DNA of 64,000 nt from Eubacteriaceae bacterium (GCA_021770095.1 JAETRQ010000004.1:156998-220997), one strand, 5' to 3'; numbered from the stretch's first letter, positions 8,413 to 16,121 are shown. Program-made: numbers and translations. Notes: generated by a model from the sequence alone, not told the origin.

Positions 8413-9573
8413 ATGTTTAATATAAAAACACTTAACAAAATCAGCGATGTGGGTTTGTCAAAATTTGATACAAGCAAATACACATATGCGAACGAAATCG
8501 AGAATCCTGATGCAATTATGGTAAGAAGTGCATCTATGCATGATATGGAAATGCCCGAATCACTCCTTGCAATCGCAAGAGCAGGCGCAGGCGTTAACAA
8601 TATTCCTGTTGCTGACTGTGCTGAAAAAGGTATTGTTGTTTTCAACACACCGGGTGCAAATGCAAATGCCGTTAAAGAACTCGTTATCTGCGGTCTTCTT
8701 CTTTCAAGCAGAAAGATAACAAAGGCTATTGAATGGTGCAAGACAATCAAGGATGAAGGCGACAATGTCGGCAAAGTTGTTGAAAAAGGAAAAAGTGCTT
8801 TTGCCGGCCCTGAAATCAAAGGAAAAACCCTTGGCGTTATCGGTTTGGGTGCAATCGGCAGACTTGTTGCCGAGGCAGCAGTTGACCTTGGTATGAACGT
8901 AATCGGCTATGACCCGTTCCTTCCGGAACATGTTCAGCTCAAAGCAGGAATCACACTCAACAATAATCTTGAAGAAATTTTCCCTGTTGCAGATTATCTT
9001 ACACTCCATGTTCCGCTCACACCGGAAACAAAAGGACTTATCTGTGCAGACACAATTGCAACAATGAAAGATACTGTAAGAATTATGAACTTTGCACGCG
9101 GTGACCTCGCTGTGTCGGGAGACATCGTTGCTGCTCTTGAAGACGGAAAGATGGCTGCTTATGTAACCGACTTCCCTTCAGCAGATTTAATCGGTATTGA
9201 TGGTGTGATTGCAATTCCGCACCTTGGTGCCTCAACACCTGAAAGTGAAGAGAACTGTGCTTCAATGGGTGCACTTGAACTTATTGATTTTCTTGAAAAC
9301 GGAAATATCAAGAATTCAGTGAATTTCCCTGCTGTTTCTGTTCCGAAATCAGGCGTTGCAAGAATCACTGTTATTCACAAAAACCAACCGAATATGATTG
9401 CAACAATCACAAATACAATCAGTCAGGATGGCGTGAACATTGCTGCGTTTGAAGATAAAAACCGCGGCGAATTTGCTTACTCAATTATTGATGTGGACAG
9501 CGAACCGGCACAAACCGTTATTGATGACATCACCGCAATCAGCGGCGTAATCAAAGTACGAGTAATCAAATAA
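8413..9573 (+). CDS. serA: D-3-phosphoglycerate dehydrogenase with C-terminal ACT domain
   Basis: 386 residues. NAD-binding loop G144-L-G-A-I-G149, substrate arginine R229 (F-A-R-G-D) and catalytic H270 (I-P-H-L-G-A-S-T) are present. Residues about 316-386 form an ACT domain (R-I-T-V-I-H-K-N-Q-P), where serine feedback would act. Reaction: 3-phosphoglycerate plus NAD to 3-phosphohydroxypyruvate. The catalytic Glu that usually follows the F-P motif near residue 255 is not obvious here (sequence F-P-S-A-D); D258 may stand in. The gene ends in a strong terminator. Confidence 0.93.
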   Translation: MFNIKTLNKISDVGLSKFDTSKYTYANEIENPDAIMVRSASMHDMEMPESLLAIARAGAGVNNIPVADCAEKGIVVFNTPGANANAVKELVICGLLLSSRKITKAIEWCKTIKDEGDNVGKVVEKGKSAFAGPEIKGKTLGVIGLGAIGRLVAEAAVDLGMNVIGYDPFLPEHVQLKAGITLNNNLEEIFPVADYLTLHVPLTPETKGLICADTIATMKDTVRIMNFARGDLAVSGDIVAALEDGKMAAYVTDFPSADLIGIDGVIAIPHLGASTPESEENCASMGALELIDFLENGNIKNSVNFPAVSVPKSGVARITVIHKNQPNMIATITNTISQDGVNIAAFEDKNRGEFAYSIIDVDSEPAQTVIDDITAISGVIKVRVIK

Positions 9574-9589
9574 TATTCACTCAGATATA

Positions 9590-9621
9590 AAAAATCCCCA
9601 ACATAATTGTTGGGGATTTTT
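9590..9621. terminator. terminator after serA
   Basis: Perfect stem AAATCCCCAACA/TGTTGGGGATTT with a TAAT loop, followed by TTATTTTATTT. T/A-rich on both sides, so it can work in both directions. Confidence 0.9.
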
Positions 9622-9624
9622 ATT

Positions 9625-9810
9625 TTATTTCATCAGTTTTCCGATTTCAATATACAATTCCTTTTTGTCAGGCGGTATTCGTGAATATATATTTAAAATA
9701 CGTTCTTCCTCAGGTGTAAGATCTTTACTATAGACATTACCGATTGCACTTTTATACATAATAAAATTTGCAAAAGAGGAGTATAACTCAAAATCAAATA
9801 CTATAAAACC
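9625..9810 (-). pseudogene. probable remnant of a small (XRE-regulator-like) gene
   Basis: An open frame with no start codon at its 5' end and a stop just before it (TGA at 9811-9813) encodes about 61 residues. They end in L-T-P-E-E-E-R-I-L-N-I-Y-S-R-I-P-P-D-K-K-E-L-Y-I. This acidic helical pattern is typical of the C-terminal tail of clostridial XRE-type regulators. The internal ATG near 9735 has no ribosome site. The plain reading is a decayed 3' end of a regulator gene on the minus strand; a short leaderless peptide cannot be excluded. Confidence 0.35.
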
Positions 9811-9853
9811 TCATACTATCTGCCTGATGCTGATAATAATAATCAATAATTGC

Positions 9854-9882
9854 TTGACAATATGATTTTTCGGTGTTATAAT
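9854..9882 (+). promoter_or_regulatory. promoter of the DRE-TIM aldolase gene
   Basis: Perfect TTGACA (9854-9859), 17 bp spacer, TATAAT (9877-9882). The start should fall at about 9889, so the transcript would begin essentially at the first base of the hairpin element at 9888-9935. Confidence 0.9.
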
Positions 9883-9887
9883 ATGCA

Positions 9888-9935
9888 CTAATCCGCTTTA
9901 AAGTAATGGGACTTTAAAGCGTTAAAGCAGATTAG
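9888..9935 (+). promoter_or_regulatory. 5' leader with two mutually exclusive hairpins (possible RNA switch or operator)
   Basis: Inner hairpin: GCTTTAAAGT (9895-9904) pairs perfectly with ACTTTAAAGC (9911-9920) around AATGGG. Outer alternative: CTAATCCGCTTTAA (9888-9901) pairs with TTAAAGCAGATTAG (9922-9935), with one C/A mismatch. Both need bases 9895-9901, so they cannot form together. The outer stem's 3' arm includes the first G of the GGAGG ribosome site (9935-9939). It may also be a DNA operator, since the repeats start at the predicted transcription start. Confidence 0.55.
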
Positions 9936-9945
9936 GAGGATTATT

Positions 9946-10923
9946 ATGACCGCAAGAAAAGGTAATTTAATGACCGTTCGTTCAGACGTTAAAGTGCTTG
10001 ACGCAACTATACGTGACGGCGGACTTTGCAATAATTTTGAATTCACAGATGAATTTGTTACAGAACTTTATAAATCAAATATTAAATCCGGTGTGGATTA
10101 TATGGAATTCGGGTATCGTGCATCAAAAAATCTGTTTGACCCTAAAGACTTCGGCAAGTGGAAATTCTGTGACGAAGCAGATATTCGCTCTATTGTCGGT
10201 GATAATATCAGCGATATGAAAATCGCAGTTATGGCAGATGTCGGCAGATGTGATTTTAAAGAAGATTTTGTTCCGAAATCAGAATCCGTTATTGATATGG
10301 TACGCGTTGCATGCTACATTCACCAGATTCCTGCTGCAATTGAGATGATTGAATATTTCCACGAACTCGGATATGAAACCACCTGTAATATTATGGCAAT
10401 CAGCCAGTCAAGTTCAGACCAAATCAGTGAAGCTCTTGAGATGCTGGGTCAAAGCAGTGTTGACGTAATCTATCTTGTTGACTCATATGGTTCACTTTAT
10501 CCCGAAAATGCAGGCAAACTTGCAAAAACATATCTTGAAGCAGGTGAAAAATACGGCAAAGCAATCGGATTCCATGCACACAACAACCAGAATCTTGCTT
10601 TTGCCAATACAATTGAGACATTATCTTATGGTGTATCTTATCTTGATGCAACTGCGTCAGGTATGGGCAGAGGTGCAGGCAACTGTGCAATGGAACTTCT
10701 GTTAGGCTTCCTTAAAAATCCAAAGTACAATCTCTACAGCCTTTTGACATTCCTTGAGAAGTATATTCTTCCGCTCAAAGAAAGCGGTGTGGTTTGGGGT
10801 TATGATGTTCAGTATATGCTGACAGGTCAACTTAACCGTCATCCAAGAGAGGCTATGTCATTCACTGCTGACAAACGTCAGGACTACTGTGAATTTTACA
10901 AAGGATTACTTGACAACGATTAA
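9946..10923 (+). CDS. DRE-TIM (HMGL-like) metallolyase/aldolase of unknown substrate
   Basis: 325 residues. The D-A-T-I-R-D-G-G motif (19-26) is the family's D-R-E metal/base site, and H210-A-H212-N-N gives the other metal ligands. The fold matches 4-hydroxy-2-oxovalerate aldolase, HMG-CoA lyase and isopropylmalate synthase relatives. The C-terminal half lacks the leucine-feedback domain of LeuA and the small DmpG communication domain is not evident. The substrate is unknown; the fold suggests a 2-oxo acid aldol or retro-aldol reaction. GGAGG is seven bases upstream of the ATG. The promoter for the following thi operon is embedded in the last codons of this gene. Confidence 0.8.
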   Translation: MTARKGNLMTVRSDVKVLDATIRDGGLCNNFEFTDEFVTELYKSNIKSGVDYMEFGYRASKNLFDPKDFGKWKFCDEADIRSIVGDNISDMKIAVMADVGRCDFKEDFVPKSESVIDMVRVACYIHQIPAAIEMIEYFHELGYETTCNIMAISQSSSDQISEALEMLGQSSVDVIYLVDSYGSLYPENAGKLAKTYLEAGEKYGKAIGFHAHNNQNLAFANTIETLSYGVSYLDATASGMGRGAGNCAMELLLGFLKNPKYNLYSLLTFLEKYILPLKESGVVWGYDVQYMLTGQLNRHPREAMSFTADKRQDYCEFYKGLLDND

Positions 10924-10938
10924 TCGCTGTAATATAAT
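10910..10938 (+). promoter_or_regulatory. promoter of the thiamine-related transport operon
   Basis: TTGACA (10910-10915), 17 bp, TATAAT (10933-10938). The -35 box overlaps Leu-Asp codons at the end of the aldolase gene. The start should be near 10945, just upstream of the TPP riboswitch. Confidence 0.85.
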
Positions 10939-10949
10939 ATTCATAACTT

Positions 10950-11035
10950 AATAAGTCAGGGGTGCTGTAAAAAGCTGAGATTATACCCTTCGAACCGAGC
11001 ATTAATATGGACGGTAAAGACTAAGGCAATATGTA
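10950..11035 (+). ncRNA. TPP (thi-box) riboswitch aptamer, compact variant
   Basis: The conserved GGGGTGC, CTGAGA (10975-10980), ATACCCTT and GAACC blocks are in order. GGGT/ACCC forms P2 and a very short P3 (GCT/AGC) binds the pyrimidine arm. The right arm CCG...CGG with CAT-TAAT-ATG matches P4/P5, where the pyrophosphate is held. AGTC (10953-10956) with GACT (11019-11022) closes P1. The P3 and P5 helices are shorter than usual. The genes behind it (thiamine-binding protein and ThiXYZ-type transporter) support the call. Confidence 0.87.
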
Positions 11036-11042
11036 TAATTGT

Positions 11043-11080
11043 GCCCCATTCTGACTTTTGTTTGAATGGGGCTTTTCTTT
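11043..11080 (+). terminator. riboswitch-controlled terminator
   Basis: GCCCCATTC (11043-11051) pairs perfectly with GAATGGGGC (11063-11071), followed by TTTTCTTTT. It sits between the aptamer and the first gene, so TPP binding probably stops transcription here. Confidence 0.87.
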
Positions 11081-11134
11081 TGGCTTGTTGAGCAAATACA
11101 CATTGCGGTTAACCGCAGAAAAGGAGAAATGATT

Positions 11135-11434
11135 ATGAAAGCAAGTGTTGCAATTCAGGTTTTGCCTGACGTTAAAGACGAGGACGAACTCATCCGCATT
11201 GTAGACGAGGTTATTGCTTATATCAAAAGCACAGGTCTCAACTGCTATGTAGGTCCGTTTGAAACAACGATTGAGGGTGAAAGCTACGACCAACTTATGG
11301 AAATTATTGCAAATTGCCAGAAAGTTGCAATCAAAGCCGGATGCCCAAGCGTGAGTGCATACATCAAAGTTGTTTATAATCCTGAAGGCGAGGTACTCAC
11401 CATTGACAAAAAAGTTACAAAGCATCACCAATAA
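11135..11434 (+). CDS. thiamine-binding MTH1187/YkoF-type protein
   Basis: 99 residues from the ATG at 11135 (AAGGAG upstream). It has the ferredoxin-like fold signature of the family: A-S-V-A-I-Q-V-L-P at the start, then V-I-A-Y-I-K-S-T-G-L and the G-P-F-E-T-T-I-E-G core. Known members bind thiamine or its hydroxymethylpyrimidine (HMP) part in the cytosol, often next to HMP transporters. It is first in the TPP-riboswitch operon; its 3' end overlaps the permease gene. A buffering or delivery role for the imported pyrimidine is inferred. Confidence 0.85.
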   Translation: MKASVAIQVLPDVKDEDELIRIVDEVIAYIKSTGLNCYVGPFETTIEGESYDQLMEIIANCQKVAIKAGCPSVSAYIKVVYNPEGEVLTIDKKVTKHHQ

Positions 11435-12191
11435 AACCGCACCGATTATTGCCGTCGGCATCATATTGCTGATTTGGTATGTTTGTTGCGACAATGAGGT
11501 TGTGCCTGCATATATGCTGCCGTCACCGACGGATGTGTTTATGGCGTTTGCTGACAATTTTACGGTTATGATGCAGCAGGCAGCAGTCACTCTGCAGGAA
11601 GCGTGCTACGGACTGCTCATCGGAATAGCACTTGCGTTTATTATTGCGACGCTGATGGACAGATTCTCATTTTTATACAAGGCACTTTATCCCATCCTTG
11701 TTATAACACAAACCATACCGACAATTGCCATCGCCCCCTTGCTCGTGCTTTGGATGGGCTTTGGTATGGCACCGAAAATTACGCTGGTTGTGCTGACAAC
11801 CTTTTTCCCCATCTCAATCGGACTGCTTAACGGGTATCGCTCGGTTGACGAAGATGCCGTTAACCTTATGCGGGCAATGGGCGCAAACAGATTTCAAATT
11901 TTTCGCTATGTTAAACTGCCGAATGCAACAGGTGCATTCTTCTCAGGACTGAGAATTTCTGCTTCCTACGCAGTCGTTGGTGCCGTTATCAGCGAGTGGC
12001 TGGGAGGATTTGAAGGATTAGGCGTATATATGACAAGAGTAAAAAAGGCATATGCATTTGACAAAATGTTTGCCGTTATTGTATTTATCTCAATAATAAG
12101 TCTTTGTCTTATGGCACTGGTGAGCCTGCTTGAAAAGGTATCCATGCCATGGGAGAACAAAAATAACAGGAGAAATGAAAATGAAGTATAA
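11403..12191 (+). CDS. thiX: ABC transporter permease, ThiX-like (HMP-precursor uptake)
   Basis: 262 residues if started at the TTG at 11403, which has GAAGGCGAGG upstream and overlaps the preceding gene by 32 bp. An ATG at 11355 would overlap by 80 bp. Six hydrophobic helices and the permease EAA-type loop (around A-V-N-L-M-R-A-M-G-A) match the SsuC/TauC/ThiX class (BPD_transp_1). It pairs with the ThiY-like lipoprotein and the ThiZ-like ATPase that follow. It should move formylaminopyrimidine or HMP across the membrane; the substrate is inferred from the riboswitch and ThiY similarity. Confidence 0.87.
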   Translation: MTKKLQSITNKTAPIIAVGIILLIWYVCCDNEVVPAYMLPSPTDVFMAFADNFTVMMQQAAVTLQEACYGLLIGIALAFIIATLMDRFSFLYKALYPILVITQTIPTIAIAPLLVLWMGFGMAPKITLVVLTTFFPISIGLLNGYRSVDEDAVNLMRAMGANRFQIFRYVKLPNATGAFFSGLRISASYAVVGAVISEWLGGFEGLGVYMTRVKKAYAFDKMFAVIVFISIISLCLMALVSLLEKVSMPWENKNNRRNENEV

Positions 12192-13206
12192 AAAACTGAT
12201 TTCTGTTGTTCTTGCTGCTGTACTCATATTCAGTTTTGCTGCATGCACAAAAAACAACAGTGAAAACAAAACAGATAACACAACATCCGAATTGACAGAC
12301 ATTACGGTCTGCCTTGACTGGACGCCGAACACAAACCACACAGGACTTTATGTTGCACTCAAAAACGGATATTACAAAGACGCCGGTCTTAACGTAACAA
12401 TTGTTCAGCCGCCCGAAAACGGTGCTGCCGAGGTTTGTGCATCAGGTCAGGTGCAATTTGCCGTCAGTGCCCAGGACACACTCGCACCGGCATTCACATC
12501 TGAAACACCGATGGATGTAACCGCTGTTGCCGCATTGGTCCAGCACAATACATCGGGTATTTTGTCAAGCAAGGGTCAGGGAATGGACAGACCATCAGGT
12601 ATGACAGGAAAAACATATCTCACATGGGATTCACCCGTTGAACTTGCAACCCTTGAATCGGTTGTTAACGCAGACGGCGGAGACTGGAGCAAAGTAAACA
12701 TCATTCCGAACACGGTAACGGATGAGGCACAGGATGTTAAGCAAAATCCCGACCATGCAATCTGGGTTATGTACGCATGGGGCGGTATCAATGCAAAGGT
12801 AAATCACATTGATACGGATTTCTTCTTCTTTAAAGATATTAATGAAAACTTTGATTTTTACACCCCCGTACTTATTGCGAACAACGATTTTCTTAACACA
12901 AACCCCGATGCGGCAAAGGCATTCCTCAAAGCAACAAGACAGGGATATGAATTTGCTGTTGAAAACCCGGAGGAAGCAGCACAGATACTGATTGAAAGTG
13001 ATGATACCAATTCACTTGCAGGCTCAGAAACACTGGTTGCCGAAAGTCAGAAGTGGATTGCAGACCAATATATTGCCGATGCGCCGCAGTGGGGATATAT
13101 TGACCCTGCAAGATGGAACGCTTTTTATGAATGGCTCAATGAAAAACAACTTGTTGAAAAGCAACTGCCTTCGGACACAGGATTTTCAAACGATTATCTG
13201 GAATAA
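12181..13206 (+). CDS. thiY: ThiY-like pyrimidine-binding lipoprotein (NMT1/THI5-like domain)
   Basis: 341 residues from the ATG at 12181, 8 bases after GGAG; it overlaps thiX by 11 bp. The N-terminus is a lipoprotein signal with lipobox F-A-A-C, so the mature protein is tethered outside. D-W-T-P-N-T-N-H-T-G-L-Y-V-A is the hallmark of the THI5/ThiY family, followed by the G-Q-V-Q-F-A-V-S segment of the binding cleft. Known ThiY binds N-formyl-4-amino-5-aminomethyl-2-methylpyrimidine, a thiamine breakdown product that is recycled to HMP. Confidence 0.92.
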   Translation: MKYKKLISVVLAAVLIFSFAACTKNNSENKTDNTTSELTDITVCLDWTPNTNHTGLYVALKNGYYKDAGLNVTIVQPPENGAAEVCASGQVQFAVSAQDTLAPAFTSETPMDVTAVAALVQHNTSGILSSKGQGMDRPSGMTGKTYLTWDSPVELATLESVVNADGGDWSKVNIIPNTVTDEAQDVKQNPDHAIWVMYAWGGINAKVNHIDTDFFFFKDINENFDFYTPVLIANNDFLNTNPDAAKAFLKATRQGYEFAVENPEEAAQILIESDDTNSLAGSETLVAESQKWIADQYIADAPQWGYIDPARWNAFYEWLNEKQLVEKQLPSDTGFSNDYLE

Positions 13207-13209
13207 ATT

Positions 13210-13953
13210 ATGGAAATATTAAAAGCAACAAATATCTGCAAAAGTTTTGGTGACAATGCCGTTTTAAAAGATGTATCCATTACCCTGAATAAAGGCGAAA
13301 TCGTGAGTCTGCTCGGCGTAAGCGGCTGCGGTAAAACTACACTGTTCAATGTTTTGTCCGGCCTATACACACCTGACAGCGGCACAGTTTTGCTGCGCGG
13401 TGAAAACATAACTGCGTGCCCCGGCAAAATCAGTTATATGCTGCAAAAAGATTTGCTCTTCCCCTACCGCAGGGTTATTGACAACGTCTGCCTGCCGCTG
13501 ATACTGAAAGGCATGCACAAAAAAGAGGCACGCCAAAAGGCACAGCCGCATTTTGAAACTTTCGGTATAGACGGAACACAGATGCTGTATCCGTCACAAC
13601 TTTCAGGCGGTATGCGTCAGCGTGCAGCACTGCTGAGGACCTATCTGTCATCCGATGGTGTGGCACTGCTTGACGAACCGTTCAGTGCACTTGACACCAT
13701 CACAAAGGGCATTATTCACAAATGGTATCTTGATGTTATGAATCAAATTGATTTGTCAACCGTATTCATCACACACGACATTGATGAGGCCATACTGCTT
13801 TCAGACAGAATATATATTTTGTCTGGCAAACCGGGCACCGTTACGGATGAGATTGTTATTGATACGCCGAAACCGCGTGATAATCATTTCAACCTGTGTG
13901 ATGAATTCCTGAATTACAAACGTCAGGTGGTCAACTCACTCCATTTATCATAG
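13210..13953 (+). CDS. thiZ: ABC transporter ATPase, ThiZ-like
   Basis: 247 residues. Walker A G36-V-S-G-C-G-K-T-T44, Q-loop at about 79, signature L-S-G-G-M-R-Q-R (131-138), Walker B V-A-L-L-D-E-P (151-157) and the H-loop T-H-D are intact. It belongs to the SsuB/TauB/ThiZ group. It follows thiY after 3 bp and closes the TPP-controlled operon. It powers uptake of the pyrimidine bound by ThiY. Confidence 0.9.
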   Translation: MEILKATNICKSFGDNAVLKDVSITLNKGEIVSLLGVSGCGKTTLFNVLSGLYTPDSGTVLLRGENITACPGKISYMLQKDLLFPYRRVIDNVCLPLILKGMHKKEARQKAQPHFETFGIDGTQMLYPSQLSGGMRQRAALLRTYLSSDGVALLDEPFSALDTITKGIIHKWYLDVMNQIDLSTVFITHDIDEAILLSDRIYILSGKPGTVTDEIVIDTPKPRDNHFNLCDEFLNYKRQVVNSLHLS

Positions 13954-13980
13954 AAGATACCCGACACTTTTTCAGTACAT

Positions 13981-14016
13981 AGGCAATGAATAGAATTCTG
14001 AACTTGCCCATTGCCT
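13981..14016 (-). repeat. dispersed palindromic repeat, copy A
   Basis: 36 bp bounded by AGGCAATG (13981-13988) and CATTGCCT (14009-14016). Read on the minus strand it contains GTTCAGAATTCTATTCATTG, matching the right end of copies B (31231-31304) and C (52499-52550). It lies between thiZ and a terminator. Confidence 0.6.
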
Positions 14017-14029
14017 AAGCATATAAACA

Positions 14030-14062
14030 AATCTCGGAGATGCACAAGCGTTCTCCGAGATT
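14030..14062. terminator. bidirectional terminator between thiZ and the convergent lysozyme gene
   Basis: CTCGGAGA pairs with TCTCCGAG around a TGCACAAGCGT loop, followed by ATTTTAATTT on the plus strand. Confidence 0.85.
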
Positions 14063-14080
14063 TTAATTTATATTTGCTGT

Positions 14081-14854
14081 TCACTTTTTATACCAATAAT
14101 TCAAATCAACATACTTACTGCCGATTCCGTCAAGTGTGCCGGTTCGTGAATATTGCCAGATTGAGTACTCCACATCAAAAGTAACTTTATCATTATAATC
14201 TGCGGCCCATATGACTGTATTATCATCCAAATCATCTGTATCAATCTCTCTGTAAAGGACACTTGATGATGCATATACACCTGCGGTATAGCCCTTATCC
14301 GCTGCCTTTTCACAAAAAGAATTGATAATATCCGTGTTCTGTTCTGCAGTCAGATTGGCTTCTGCCAACCGGCCTGTATGATGACCGTCACCATCAACTG
14401 CATATTCAAAATCAATAATAACAGGCAGGGATACATCAAATTTTTTAATCATATCAATTGTAAATTCTGCTTCTTCTTTTGCCTCTTTAACGGATACCGC
14501 CTGTGAATAAAAATAAACACCGAAAGGAACACCTGCTTTTTTTGCATTTTTCATATTCTCTTTAGCATTTTTATCCTCGGCAATTTTTCCATTACCATAA
14601 CCGCGATAACCAACACGGATAAATACAAAATCAATCTGAGATTTCAATTTATCCCAATCAATTTCCTTATTATGCTCAGAAACATCAATACCGACTGCAA
14701 TATCCTTATCAAAATTATATAGCTGCGGCGGTAACTTCCTGCTGTTTGAAATGGAAACAACAGAAATAATAACCGAAACAATCAATACAACTGCTATTGA
14801 ACAAATCAGAATATTCACTTTTTTATTATTCTTATTATTGTTTTTAACAGCCAT
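14081..14854 (-). CDS. membrane-anchored GH25 family lysozyme (N-acetylmuramidase)
   Basis: 257 residues. A short Asn/Lys-rich cytosolic start is followed by one transmembrane helix (about residues 13-35) and a single GH25 domain (about 54-257). Catalytic acids are visible: D57 in G-I-D-V-S-E and D148-F-E150. The W-Q-Y-S-R-T-G motif near the C-terminus is also typical. It cleaves muramic acid-glucosamine bonds in peptidoglycan at the outer face of the membrane. There are no extra cell-wall-binding repeats. It is a single-gene unit; whether it acts in growth, spore processes or competition is not shown by the sequence. Confidence 0.9.
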   Translation of the reverse strand: MAVKNNNKNNKKVNILICSIAVVLIVSVIISVVSISNSRKLPPQLYNFDKDIAVGIDVSEHNKEIDWDKLKSQIDFVFIRVGYRGYGNGKIAEDKNAKENMKNAKKAGVPFGVYFYSQAVSVKEAKEEAEFTIDMIKKFDVSLPVIIDFEYAVDGDGHHTGRLAEANLTAEQNTDIINSFCEKAADKGYTAGVYASSSVLYREIDTDDLDDNTVIWAADYNDKVTFDVEYSIWQYSRTGTLDGIGSKYVDLNYWYKK

Positions 14855-14983
14855 ATAACAAATACTCCTTTTTCAACCGAAACAATATTACCACATCTAA
14901 AAAGCAAAATCTACATTTTATGCGATTGATAAAAGAAAGTTTACAAAATCGGCAAATTATTACTTATCATCAAAAACAAAACC

Positions 14984-15011
14984 TTGACATAAAAAATAAG
15001 TCTATTATAAT
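14984..15011 (+). promoter_or_regulatory. promoter of the DAHP synthase gene
   Basis: TTGACA (14984-14989), 16 bp, TATAAT (15006-15011), 33 bases before the ATG. The very short leader leaves no room for a T-box or attenuator. Confidence 0.8.
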
Positions 15012-15043
15012 AAAAATAAAATAATTATATAGGTGATAAAATC

Positions 15044-16084
15044 ATGGATAATATGACAAATATTGAGTTCAAAAGAAAATTACCTGTTCCGCAGGAAATA
15101 AAAAAAGAAATGCCGCTGTCAAAAAAGGCAGAAGAAATCAAAACACAAAGAGATGCGCAAATCGCTAAAGTCTTTACAGGCGAAAGCAATAAATTCCTGC
15201 TCATCATCGGACCGTGCTCAGCAGACCGCCCTGATTCTGTTCTTGATTACATTCACCGTCTTGCTGATGTACAAAAAGAAGTTGAAGATAAAATCATCAT
15301 CATCCCGAGAATTTATACAGGTAAACCGAGAACCACAGGTTCAGGATATAAAGGAATGCTCCATCAGCCCGATCCTGACAAAAAGCCCGATATGCTGGAA
15401 GGCATAAAGGCAATCCGTTCACTGCACAAAGATGCAATTGAGCAGACAGGACTCACCTGTGCTGATGAAATGCTTTATCCACAGAATTACAGATACCTGT
15501 CTGACTTGCTTTCATATATCGCTGTCGGAGCACGCTCTGTTGAAAATCAGGAACACCGACTCATATCCTCCGGTATTGATATTCCCATCGGTATGAAAAA
15601 TCCCACCAGCGGCGACCTTTCCATAATGCTCAATGCAATCAAAGCTGCACAAAGCGGTCACACTTTCCTTTACAGAGGATGGGAAGTTGAATCAAAAGGA
15701 AATCCGCTTGCACATGCAATACTGCGGGGAAGTGTCAGCAAACACGGAAACAATCATGCAAACTATCATTATGAAGATTTGAATGAACTTCATAACATAT
15801 ATTGCAATGGCGGATTCAAAAATCCTGCTGTTATTGTTGATACAAACCATTCAAATTCGGGCAAACAATATCTTGAACAAGTAAGAATTGCGAATGAAGT
15901 GCTTCATTCCATGCGCCACAGCAATGATGTTAAAAAGATGATAAAAGGATTTATGGTTGAATCTTACATTGAAGACGGCTGTCAGAAAGTTGAAGACGGC
16001 GTATACGGAAAATCAATTACCGACCCTTGTCTTGGATGGGAAAAGACAAAAGATATGATTTTTACCATAGCAGAACAATTATAA
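15044..16084 (+). CDS. aroF: 3-deoxy-7-phosphoheptulonate (DAHP) synthase, AroG/F class I
   Basis: 346 residues, the usual length of type I-alpha enzymes. Family blocks include I-I-G-P-C-S-A (phosphate/metal cysteine), R-I-Y-T-G-K-P-R-T-T-G-S-G-Y-K-G (PEP and E4P binding), and V-D-T-N-H-S-N-S-G-K near residue 268. It condenses phosphoenolpyruvate with erythrose 4-phosphate, the first step to chorismate and aromatic amino acids. The N-terminal extension of about 40 residues carries the feedback site in relatives, but which amino acid inhibits it cannot be read here. A TrpXYZ-like transporter lies next downstream with its own promoter. Confidence 0.95.
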   Translation: MDNMTNIEFKRKLPVPQEIKKEMPLSKKAEEIKTQRDAQIAKVFTGESNKFLLIIGPCSADRPDSVLDYIHRLADVQKEVEDKIIIIPRIYTGKPRTTGSGYKGMLHQPDPDKKPDMLEGIKAIRSLHKDAIEQTGLTCADEMLYPQNYRYLSDLLSYIAVGARSVENQEHRLISSGIDIPIGMKNPTSGDLSIMLNAIKAAQSGHTFLYRGWEVESKGNPLAHAILRGSVSKHGNNHANYHYEDLNELHNIYCNGGFKNPAVIVDTNHSNSGKQYLEQVRIANEVLHSMRHSNDVKKMIKGFMVESYIEDGCQKVEDGVYGKSITDPCLGWEKTKDMIFTIAEQL

Positions 16085-16102
16085 AACATTAAACGCTTAA
16101 AA

Positions 16103-16121
16103 TTTGTATAAAACATACAAA
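16103..16121. promoter_or_regulatory. AT-rich palindrome between aroF and the trpX-like gene
   Basis: TTTGTAT and ATACAAA form a perfect 7 bp inverted repeat around AAAAC, 20 bp after the aroF stop and 18 bp upstream of the next -35 box. It could be an operator for the downstream promoter or a weak terminator; no T-run follows. Confidence 0.35.

Noticed and set aside
11021-11590. 189-codon open frame on the minus strand across the thi operon leader
   Set aside because: It runs antisense through the riboswitch, the thiamine-binding gene and thiX, has no ribosome site and no family motif. It mirrors real genes on the plus strand.
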